Origin: Owenia fusiformis
Taxonomy: Eukaryota; Annelida; Polychaeta; Sabellida; Oweniidae
Direction of reading: 5' to 3'
DNA length: 64,000 bases
Assembly (NCBI GenBank): GCA_903813345.2
Contig: CAIIXF020000001.1
Span: forward strand, 58,266,270-58,330,269
The notes under the pieces are model-generated. The model searched no databases. It was not told where the DNA came from and saw only the letters and a program-made list of their open reading frames with translations. How positions within the stretch are numbered: the stretch's first letter is position 1; the number at the start of each line of letters is the position of its first letter. Of this stretch, positions 46,401 through 58,400 are shown one piece after another. The translations under genes and the position numbers were made by a program.

Positions 46401-49400
46401 TCCCCATAGAGCCCATGTTGTAAAACCACAAAAAGTGAAATATATTTTCTTGTGTTGGGCAGATAATATTTTCTTTTACTGGACATATTTGAATTTGCAT
46501 AACTATTAGATACATAAAGGTAATATGAAAAGTGAACCATTAAAACTGATGCATATTCAAGTTTAAGGGAATTTTGCAATACCCTGCCATGTTAATTCCC
46601 CCGAATCAGCCACCTGGTGGCGAAACTGGTAACTGCCTACTCGCATCTGAGTAATTATGATTTACATATTAGCTCCATGCTACTAAACCATATATATCAT
46701 CAAAAAAGGATAGATGTTAAAAATATAAGGGCCAAGCAAGGTTTTACTTTAAATTCATTAATTTCAGATCTGATATTGTACAATATGCTAAGATTTTGAA
46801 CTTGTTTAAAACATTAAGCTTCTTTAAAACCGATTTAAATTATGTTATACATATTTCCACACAGCTAAACCAAATATATCAGGAAAAGGGGATAGGTGTT
46901 AAAATCATATGGGCTAACCAAAGTTATACTTGAAATTCATTCATTGCAGACCTGATATTGCACAATTCTTCAAATTAAAATCCTTAAACCTTCTTAAAAT
47001 GCATCTAAATTATTTTTTACATCTTAGTTCCACACTACAAAACCATACATATCATCAAAGAGGGGCAGGTATAAAAAAAATATAAGGCTCATCCAAGGTC
47101 TTACCTAAAATTTGTAAATTCAGACCTGATATTGTACAATTCTTCAAATTTTGGACTTGTTAGAATCCTTGAACCTTCTTAAAATTCATCTAAACTATAT
47201 TTTACATCTTAGTTCCACACTATAAAACTATAACTGTCATTAAAGAGAGACAGATGTAAAAAAAACAAAAGAGTCATCCAAGGTAATACCTATAATTTGA
47301 AAATTCGGACCTGATATTGTACAATTCTTTAAATTTTTGACTCATTAAAATCCCTAAACACTCTTCAAAACCATCTAAATCATTTTTTACATCTTAGTCC
47401 CACACTACAAAACAATACATATCATCAAAGAGTGACAGATGTAAAAACATAAGAGCCATCCAAGGTCTTACCTGAAATTCGTAAATTCAGACCTGATATT
47501 GTACAATTCTTCAAATTTTGAACTTGTTTAAACCCTTAAACCTTCTTAAAAACCATCTAAATTATTTTGTACATCTTAGTTTCACACTACAAACCCATAA
47601 ATATCATCAAAGGGGGACAGATGTAAAAAATCTAAGGCTCATCCAAGGTCTTACCTAAAATTCGTAAATTCAGACCTGGTATTGTACAATTCTTCGAATT
47701 TTGAACTTGTTTAAAACACTAAACTTTCTTAAAACCCATTTTAATTAGTTTTTACATCTTAGTTCCATACTTCAAAACCATATTTATCATCAAAGAGGGA
47801 TAGATCTGGAAACCATAGGCATCAGCTATAGTCATACACAAAATCACCCCTCTCAAAAATGTCAAATTTTTCAAAAAATCAACAATTTTTTTCTCAGCTC
47901 CTACTGATTCAATTAGTTTGACCCTTTCAGGGCTTATAGTCCTGCTACTGGGCACTTCACATGAAATTTTCCAATGTCTTCCAGTGTCTGGTTGAAAAGT
48001 GAGGCTCTAAATAGTAAGAAAATGGGTCACGAATTTGCCCCCTGGGGTACATACTTTGTACTATTTTTCAAATTCTGTAGGAGTGATTGGCATTATTTAT
48101 TTTGCAAATGATTCATATATATAATGTCTATGTTTGTAACTTACAAACATCAAGATATCTAAAGTTATTGAGAATGAAAAAAATATTTACCGGGGGTGGG
48201 GTGTTTTTGGGGGGTGGGGGCTAACCCCTGAGAAAAAAGAATTATGTACCACTCTGTGAAGCTATCACCTAGGTAGAATTTTCACCCAAGACTTCCCTCT
48301 AACTGAAAATGCTTCCAAACCAACTATACTCCATTTATTAAGAATTTTCCTCCTCGCTCTTAGAGTATTATGAAATTCTGCATATATTTTGTTAAGGATG
48401 TTGATGCTTCATTCCTGTCATCTCTACAAAGCTTTATATGTGATTTGATCCCTTCAAAGCTGACATGACACTATTCCTACAAACCTTATCTGATCCAATA
48501 CCTATAAAGCTTACATTACCCAATACTTACAAACCTTACATGACCCAATGTGTTCATAATAGCTTATATCACCCGAATTCCTACAAAGCTGATGTCATCA
48601 TCCAATCCTACAAAGCTTATGTAACCTGATCCCTTCTAATGTTACATGACCCGATCCCTTCTAAGCTTACATGACCCGATCCCTTCTAAGGTTACATGAT
48701 CAAATCCCTTCTTAGATAACATGACCAAATCCTTACAAATCTTACATGACCCAATCCCTTCTCAGCTTACATGACCCGATCCCTCCTAAGCTTACATGAC
48801 CCGATCCCTTCTAAGCTTACATGACCCGATCCCTTCTAAGGTTACATGACCCGATCCTTTCTAAGCTTACATGATCAAATCCCTTCTTAGCTTACATGAC
48901 CAAATCCCTACAAATCTTACATAACCTGATCCCTTATAAGACTACATGACCTGATCCCTTCTAAGGTTACATGACCCGATCCCTTCTAAGCTTACACGAC
49001 CCGATCCCTTATAAGCTTACATGACCAAATCCCTACAAATCTTACATAACCCGATCCCTTATAAGACTACATGACCCGATCCCTTCTAGGCTTACATGAT
49101 CAAATCCCTTATAAGCTTACATGACCAAATCCCTACAAATCTTACATAACCCGATCCCTTATAAGACTACATGACCCAGTCCCTTCTAGGCTTACATGAC
49201 CAAATTCCTTTTAAGCTTATATGACCAAATCCCTTCTAAGCTTACATTACTAAATCCCTACAAAGCTTACATGACCCGATCCCTTCTCAGCTTACATGAC
49301 CCAATCCCTACAAAGCTTACATGACCCAATCCCTACAAAGCTTACATGACCCAATCCCTACAAAGCTTACATGACCCAATCCCTACAAAGCTTACATGAC

Positions 49401-52400
49401 CCAATCCCTACAAAGCTTACATGACCCAATCCCTACAAAGCTTACATGATCCAATCATTAAAAAACTTATGTAACCTGATTGCTACAAAGGTTACGTGAC
49501 ATGATTCTGATTTTATAAATGAATACTATTGCACTCAAGAGAGGAATTAAAAATAATAGCATGAGCATGTATATAAATCCATTACAATGTTAAACAGGGG
49601 CCAGATCAAGGCATACAGTGCTTGTGAACAATGAACAATAAATTACTAAGAATCAAGCATGTCCAAAATCTAATCTGTTCTTGATTCTCGTACTCTAGTC
49701 ATGATAAAAAGCAAGTTTTTATGGGAAACACACTGAAAATTGAATGAACGACTAGAAGTTGATCCTGAACCTTAGTTTGCTAAGTATCTGAAAAACTGCT
49801 TCTTTGAAACAGTCCCCTTACACCTAATTGATACTTCATGATGAACATCCCTCTAATGCAGCTATTTAAATATTACCTGACTGATAAACATCATGTGAAG
49901 GCTCTTAAAGAAGCTTTTGGAGTTCCTCCTGCGGCACCAGGGGACGAACCACTTGAACAAGGCATATTCCATTGACAACAACATAATAAAGGAGAAGATG
50001 AGAGCACCCAGCAGTACATAGAATAAACCAGCAAAATGTGTTGGTTGTAGACCCTCTTGTTTCGCCCCCTCTCTGGCACATGCTCGTACATTGAAGTAGT
50101 GACGTCTGAGGTCCTCTATGTATCCACTTTCGTGGTAGTCTAATATCTTCTTAGACAACACTTCCTGTGAGCATATAGGTAAATATGCATGTTAGTTAGG
50201 GTGTTAGTACTTTAGGATAGTGTTTTCATTTTCTGAGTAAGTGTAAGATGGGAATAGCTTTGATCCCTTGTAGTGGCTATAATTATGTTATATAGTTTGG
50301 AATACAAGTATCTTATCAAAAAAATGGAAGAATAAAGGTGCATTCAAAATCATTTGATACACTAAGAAGGAAAATAATTTAAATTAAAGTTACAAATGAA
50401 CTAAAAATGTATGTTTGGTTCACTCTTGTTCACTATACTATAAAACATATGTGTTGTATTGTAGGCTCACCTGAATCCATGAGTTTTTCTGTAGGCCTAT
50501 TCCATAGCCATCATCCCCAAAGCCCTGCCCTACCATCTTTAGCTTACAGTCGTTGTCCATAGTGGCCCTGGCATACTCCAAAACAGGAGTATCATCGAGG
50601 TAAGCATCTATCTTACCAGTTCTACAATATGTTATTGAATTAATATACAGTTTAAAATACATGTACATTGTAATATTTCTATACAGAGTGAGGCATAATT
50701 TTACAAAGGTTGCCTTATAAGGGGATCGTTAACAGAATATTTTGTCAAAATATTTTGTTGGTATAAAAATATTTAGTTATTGATGCATTGTGTCAAATAA
50801 CTGGGTACATACAATACAAGCATTTGTCTGTGTTAAGATTTAAGTTTATATAGTGTATAGATTCAAACTAAGCAATATTTAGCATAAAGATATTTTCTCT
50901 TGGAATGTTTTATGAGTTTTATGATAGTTACTTGGAGACCAATTATTTTAATTGTGACCTGCCTTCAAATAAACAACTTCATAAAACTGATATCTTAAAA
51001 TATACCGGATTTCTTATTATATTGATAAATGGTAAAGCTTCAAATTCAATTCATAATGATAAAACAAGATACAGTAGCATTAAATATCGACAGTCAAACC
51101 TATATGTGTGAACATAAAAATCTTAACACTGAATTGCATACTATGATTCTGGATATTCCATTGTATACTGTATACCCAAAATTGTTTATTACAATGTATA
51201 TATTCTAGTTTTTTTAAAAAGAATAGTATGTTTGAATGCTCTTCTTCATATTTTTTTTGCTTATCTATAATACTAGTATGTCAGCTGTTTTCGTTAGTGA
51301 CAGATTTTCCTGATCTGTGTTGAAAGATTATTCAGATTAAGTTTTTTTTATTCAGCTTATGGTTAGTTGCTACCTCTTGGACATAAAACATATATTCAAT
51401 TAAATATTTGGCATCGACTGATTTGATTAAATATATGACATGGACCAATTCAGTAGTTTATTGTTGAATGCTTTCCATGCCTATGGTCAACCTCCAAATG
51501 CAGGACTCCAGGCATCATCTACTCTGTTCCTTCCTTCTTGGAGTGCACTGTCGATGATATCTGGAGCTCTCTGTTTGGAGGATGGCCAAAGGTAGAAATC
51601 AACAAATATTTTCCAATAATATGATCTAATTTCAGGGTTCACAACTAAAGTTGAAAACGTGATTACCCCAATTTAATATATTTCCATCAATACATTGTCC
51701 AATAGGCAACTTGTTTTTTTCATTGGATTTCAACAGCCATCTTGCCAAGTTCATTGCCAGGGGTGAAAGGTGATTGCTGTTAACAGCCAGGCAGCTGTGA
51801 GTTGTTTCGAACCCCGCTAAATCATTTCATCCATCATCTAGTCTTCTTTTTTAATATCATTTTAATTTGAGATATCAAGAGTTACATTAATTCAATACAA
51901 TATTGTTAACCGTGACAGTTAACACACATATGCTGACGTATTTATTGCTACTGGCATATTCAAGCGAGAATTCATAAAAGAATTGATTATTTGAATTTAT
52001 TTCTAGACATAAGTTGACTCAGGCAACATGAACAATTGGATTAAAGGCATGTATTGGAAACACAAAAGTAACAGTTAGATAATTCGACAGCACAATCAAT
52101 TGCAAACTCAATTGGTGTCTCTCCTTAGGAAATATTTCATGAATTGATTTTAGATGAGACTTTTATCAGGATTTGAACAAAAGGTAAAATGTTAAGATAA
52201 GAAAAGAGGTAAATATTAGATTGACATACATACTTGGATTGAGCATTGTTCAAAATGTTGGCTTAAGCAAGGGCAAAATTTTGAATTAAGGAGCAAAACT
52301 TTGTATTAAAATTGACAAAAACTTGGATTAAGTAAGGGGCAAAACTATGAGTTGAGCAAGGGGCAAAATTAGAAATAAACAAGGAGCAAAACTTGATTAA

Positions 52401-55400
52401 GCAAAGGGCAAAACTTGATTGAGCAAAGGACAAAACTTTTGATTAAGCAAGGGGTAAAACTGTGTATTAAACAAGGTGCAAAACCTTTGGATTAAGCAAG
52501 GGGTGAAACTTTGGATTTAAAGCAAGGGACAAAACTTTGGATTCAGCAAGGGACAAAACTTTGGATTCAGCAAGAGGTAAAACTTTGAATTAAGAAATGG
52601 GATAGCTGAATTATGTAAGCAAGGGGCAAAAGTTTGGATTGGGCAAGGGGTAAAACATTGAATTAAGAAATGTAACAAACTGAATTATGTAAGTATGGGG
52701 AAAAACTTTGGATTGACCAAGGACCAAAACTTTGGGTCAAGCAAGGGAGAAAACTATGGATTAAGCTAGGGGCATTACTTTGGATTGAGCATAGAGAAAA
52801 ATTTGATTGAGCGAGGGAACAAGTTTTGATAAAGCAAGAGTCGAAGCTTTTTATCTGTTCAAAGATTGAAGCTCTATATTATTAACAAGGGGCACAAAAT
52901 GTACTCTTACATGTAAGGGGAGATCAATAAGTTCTTCAAATTTGATTAAGTTACATTCTATCTGTTTTTGTACACTGCTTCAGTTTAAGGACTTCTATTA
53001 TTGTGCATTCAGTCCTAAGAGTGCATGCTTTCATACTTTGTGACATTCACAGTGTTTATATTGAAAACACAAGATATGAATTCCGGCAATGCTTCTAGCA
53101 CTATTAATCCATGATTACACCAAAGTTGCACTTTATTGGCGTTTTATTATTCATATATTGACAGAATTGCGCAATGTATTCATTAGTTTAGGGTTAATGT
53201 CTATGCATTGAAGTTTACCAGATGTAATAAATTGGGAAGAGGGTAAAATTGAAATGAAATTGATCACATTTGAGGAGGGGGTCAAATTGAAAAAGAGTTT
53301 TCACATTTGGGAGGGGATAAAATATTGAATGGAATTCATCACATTTGGGGATGGGGTCAATTTGAAATGCAAATTTGAAACAACCTCGAAATAATGAAAT
53401 AATGGCCTGGATCCTAATGATTAGTTTACTTCATTGAAACTAACTGAAAACTCAATAAAGGCGGAAGTTATTGATGCCCAAAATCAGTGTCCTTATTAGT
53501 GTCCCTATATGCACCTTATAATGGCTTAATAATGCACCATGTTTCTGCCATTCGTCTGTTTGTTCATCCATTTATACATCTGTCCTTTTATGTCAGGTGA
53601 TAAATCAAATACTGCCTGATTGACCCAGTTCAAATTTGATAGGCTGATACTGCCTGATAATGAGTTTTCGATATACAATTAGTGACACAAATCCTCTGCC
53701 TATGAAGAATTCCCAAGATGGCTGCTAAATTCAAAATGGCTGACAATTTTCATGGGAGGAAGGAGGAATTTTCAAAATGGCCACTGTTTTAAAGAAGAAA
53801 TATCCAATAATGCAACTAACTACTTGTTATCAGATCTGGTCTAATTATATTTTTGTAACTATCATGGATATAGAACTTCTAATAAAGATAGAATTTCTAA
53901 AATGGTGTTATATGGTGTGTAGATTTTGATTTTGCAAAAAGGAAACAATATTGCATGGTTATTTCTATCGAATAATGTTCTCAATTATGAGTGATTGACA
54001 AAATTTATTTTGTTCATTGGGATTTGTTACTCTAGTGGGTTGCTGTTTTTTCTGTTATGAAGTGTAAAAATTGAAAATTAAAAAATAGAAAAACATTAGG
54101 TATAGGAATGAAAAAATGCATGTGGGGATTTTGAGAAAGCACATAAAGATCAACCAACATTAGAAAAGAAAAGCGAGAATAACATGAACTTGATGAAGGT
54201 CTATGGTAATATTTACAGAAGAGAGTAAACACATACGTTAATTTAGTTATAGAGTGCGAAGGTTCTAAGTCAGGATCAACCCGGATCAGTTTTGCGAACA
54301 TCTCAGGATTCACATGCCTTACAAATTCCTCTACTGCCGAGCCTCGGTATGACAGAATTCTCATTTTATTTTGGAGAAGCTATTGAAATGGAAGATAGCA
54401 AGATGATTGAGTATGAATATAAGACACACTTGAGCCTATCAGGCTCTTCATCAAGGAATAAAGATCTGTACTCTTATTCCACAATGTAGAGCCCATGATA
54501 TAAGATCAAGGTATATGGGTCATGGGTACCTATAGCTATACATTCCTTGCCTCAAACCAAATATTACAAGAGTTGTAGTCTCAACCCCACACTTGTAGAA
54601 CCAAAATCAGAGACTTAACCCTGCATTGTATGAGAATGATGGAATCTAGCCATATTCCACTCTAAGCAAGGCAAGGGATCTATAGGTATAGTATGTGTGT
54701 TGTGATGTGTACATGTTAAGGCAAAGTGCTCAAACAGTGCATACAGTGCTGTCAAATATCCATCCTACAAGAGAAAACCATGCAAGATGCAGTCACAATA
54801 AGCCATCTGTTCTATAAACAGCACAAACATTTAGTTAGGAGAGTTATAGACAAACAATCTTCATACGCAGGCTCATATTTATAAGTCTGACAGGCAAGGA
54901 GTTGGCATTCGGTCATATTGAGGGTTGCTATTAGTCTTTCACCCAATTCGCCATTCCACAGAGTCGTTTGAATTGACATTTCTAAAATTGACAGTTACAG
55001 GAATTGATATATTGATATGCATAAATATTCTATCCCTGATCGGATTACTTTGATATGTTTCGTCATAGCAGAGCCGCAATGTCACAACGATGTGCAGAGA
55101 AGTTGAATGACTTCAGCTTTTGAATTGACCGCATTAGTTAACCCATTAGTGACAGATCATCATTATTCTGCAGAAGTAATGTCAGTACCTCTCATAAAGT
55201 CTTCTTGAGTAGTTTATTGATGGAAGAATAAAAAAAAAGATAAGATGCAAGAAGAAATTATTGTGATTTTTATTATAAAATATTCAAAACAAATCAGGAT
55301 TCTTCACAAAAGTCAATAACCTTCTGGAGCTCATCTCAGATGGTAATTTGTTTAAAATATCTTAAGATGAGCTTTTGTTGTTATAAATATCTCATAAAAA

Positions 55401-58400
55401 CAATGTTGTATCAAAGTACTGAATTTTGTCTCAGATAGTTTGCATTTACATGTATTAAATTGTTTGTGCATCTTAAATTTCTGTTGTGAGCATTGAGATT
55501 CAAACACTGAAAGTAAAACCCCAACATCCCAGCTTTTTCACTACTTTTTCCATGAATATATATTGAAAGTTTTTTTATTTTTAAATTATTAGCACAAGGG
55601 TTGCTAATATTCTGAACAAAACCATGTCAAATTTGTAATGATAAAATCACCTTTATCTATGTGTTATGAAAACGGATCTCAAATCAAGCCTAAATAAATG
55701 TCCTGGCCATATTCATATCACCGACAAGCAATCTTCTATTTCACTTGGGACTTCTGTGATAGGCATTGCTGCATAGCAATACAAAGAGTCTTGTCGGGAT
55801 CGACTTGATTGAACGTTTATTTATCAGACACATAAAAAGACTCTGAGTAATGTCTTAACCGAAGCCCCTAAAGGCAGTTGATTTCCTCAACTTTTCAATA
55901 CTTGGTTACTATCCCAAGGCTTGTTTCTTTAACCATTGTATTTCAAAATTACTGGAATTCTTCCACAATGCTACTTGGCATTCAGTCATGTAATTGGAAT
56001 TTCACCAATTGATTTCTATGATATTTGTACAATGTTCGACTCTTGGACTCTTCATGTCCACATTCAACTTGATTCAAATTAGTTGGAGCTGCATGCGATT
56101 TGGTGAAATTGAAATTATATAAAAATTAATCAAATATATTTTAGGTTAATTTTAACTTTGAAAATATTTATGAATATTTTGAAACTCAGTTCTCTCTATG
56201 TATACTTCTGATTCAATATAACTCTGAGACAATGTGGCGGGTCTGTAGAGGGTATTGATAAATTGTTTATTTGTGATATCACCACAGTTGGTGGATCAAT
56301 GCTATTTAATTAAAATACTTTGTGGAAACAGACCTGTTTGCTAAATGGATACAGAGAAAATGTACAAACAGAAATTGAAATATTGACCAAATTGGCCTTC
56401 TATTTAAATATGGATAATGTTGCCTCTGAGAATTATTGACAATATTTTCATTTTTATTCCCATTAGGGAACCTATTTATTCCATGCATGTTATTAGACTT
56501 ACATGGTTATGCTAGGCTATTATAGATTATTTCATCTAGATTCTGATTGAAAGATATGTTTTCAAATGTTGCCTTTGGTGTTGTACTATTATTAACCCAT
56601 TAATAACATATGGTTGAATGTGGTTTGAAGAGAATTGGTTTCATATTTCAAGAGAATTGGCTTCATATTTCATGTGTCAAAGTAGGATAATAGTTTTTAT
56701 GGTTGATAAATGAACTCAGGTACACTTTCGAAAGTTGCCTAGTCTACTTTGGCAATAGTATACCCTTGCAACAGTTTACTTTGGCAATAGTATACCCTTG
56801 GAATAGTCTTCTTTGACAATAGTCTTCTTTGACAATAGTATACTCTTGCAACAGTCTACTTTGGCAATAGTATACCCTTGGAAAAGTCTTCTTTGACAAT
56901 AGTATACCCTTGAAATAGTCTACTTTGGCAAGTAGACTTGCTAAATAATTTGAATAATGGACTTGAATAATGGATTTTGACTATGCAATTCAATATATGC
57001 AAAGCCATTGGTAAATATATTTCTGATACATATTTTAAATAAAATTGCTTAGTAATATATTTGGAATTAAAACATAAAGCCGAATGGGTATCGAAGTCAT
57101 ACAAAAAGTGCACACGTTAAAGTTTCTGTTCATATCAGATTTCTGAAATACTACTTATTAGATATTGTGTTACCTTGACCAGAATAATTTCAGGCAAAAT
57201 TAACTGTTTATCTGGAATGCCATTCACAGTCTACGCACGCGAGAATGTGTATCCAAAAGATAACGAGAAATATGAAATTACACATAAATTCTGTTTCCAA
57301 TGTGGGTGAGATAACTCCTCTTATTAATCAAATATACACAAGAGAAGTAATGGGTTATGATACACTTGCAAACACATTTTATAGATCTTTAATTAGACGT
57401 ACTATGATGAAGGTGATTATGAAATAACATGTATATTAAAATTACTAAGCTTAATGTCATTATTATTAGAAGCCAACAAGTCTTATATTATCGAAGCCTA
57501 CACGACTTTCACATCTATTGTTACACAATAGCAATTCTCAATAAGGAAGAATGCCAAATTTGCCCATCAATAATGTGTATAGAGATATATCAATAATCTG
57601 TTTGGAGACACATAAAGAATGTGTCTTCAGACACATCAAGAATCGCTTGGGAGACACATAAAGAATGTGTCTGGAGATTATCAAGAATATGTCTTGGCAT
57701 ATTTCGAGAATGATTTGTTTGTAGACACATCAAGAATGTGTTTGGAGACACATCAAGAATATGTTTGGAGACACATCAAGAATGTGTTTAGAGGCACAGC
57801 AAGAATGTTTCTGGAGATAGAGGGAATATCTAGATGAGATCAATCATGAATATCACTCCCTAGGGCAGTGTAAGAACAATGTCAGAACATAACTTCCCAA
57901 CTAACGACCCCAGGGGGACATATAGAAATATGACAAAACACGCAAAAGCCATCATCTCATGGAAAATGCAGAGGTCAATGTGGACATACTTCAGTGCTTG
58001 GACACCCTCCATTGTGCTGGGCTGTTGGTTCTTCACTGTATGCTCATACAGTGGAGGGTTGAGTAACTTGATATAACTCTGTACTGAGCTGCTAGCCAAA
58101 GATCCAACACGATCATCAAATAACTAAATAAAAATAATATGAGAGAGATTAATATCACGAGGGAGTAGTATTCTGCTAAGGTCTCTGGTAATCCATCACT
58201 GGCTTGTTGCAGCGCCTCTTCGTGCAATGCAATATTAATGGCATGATTAATTCTGCTAGATGCTCTGTTATCTGGTTATACATACTGCACCTTGGCATCT
58301 GCTTAGCTCCGCATTGTGCAGCTCTATAGTGTACAATCAATAGGCTGTAAAATGAAGTATTCACATTGAGAAGTCTGTCATTACTGGTTATTATTTATCA

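Larger units (their letters stand above)
42556..48367. mobile_element. Composite foldback element, 5.8 kb
   Basis: Terminal inverted repeats begin tactctaagagcgaggagga and end with its exact inverse. The outer about 600 bp of each arm (42556-43160 and 47765-48367) are nearly identical by eye. Inward, both arms continue into tandem units of about 182 bp around the word tttgatgatatttatggttt, about 5 units on the left and about 13 in inverted orientation on the right. The centre (44322-45170) is a 123-bp direct array. A different element is nested at 46224-46649. The flanks show tta on both sides, a possible 3-bp target duplication. No transposase seen. It lies in a GRIN3 intron. Confidence 0.88.

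Noticed and set aside
47752-47955. ORF in the right arm of the foldback element
   Set aside because: The same DNA is inverted in the left arm without a matching conserved frame; no protein motif.
51520-51605. Coding-like minus-strand stretch with RAPDIIDSALQEGRNRVDD
   Set aside because: Has an acceptor-like cag before it but no good donor, and no place in the NMDA receptor alignment; perhaps a relic of an unknown gene or transposon.
58033-58364. Minus-strand ORFs just upstream of alternative exon B
   Set aside because: They include intron and acceptor; only 58123-57990 aligns with NMDA receptors and has both splice sites.
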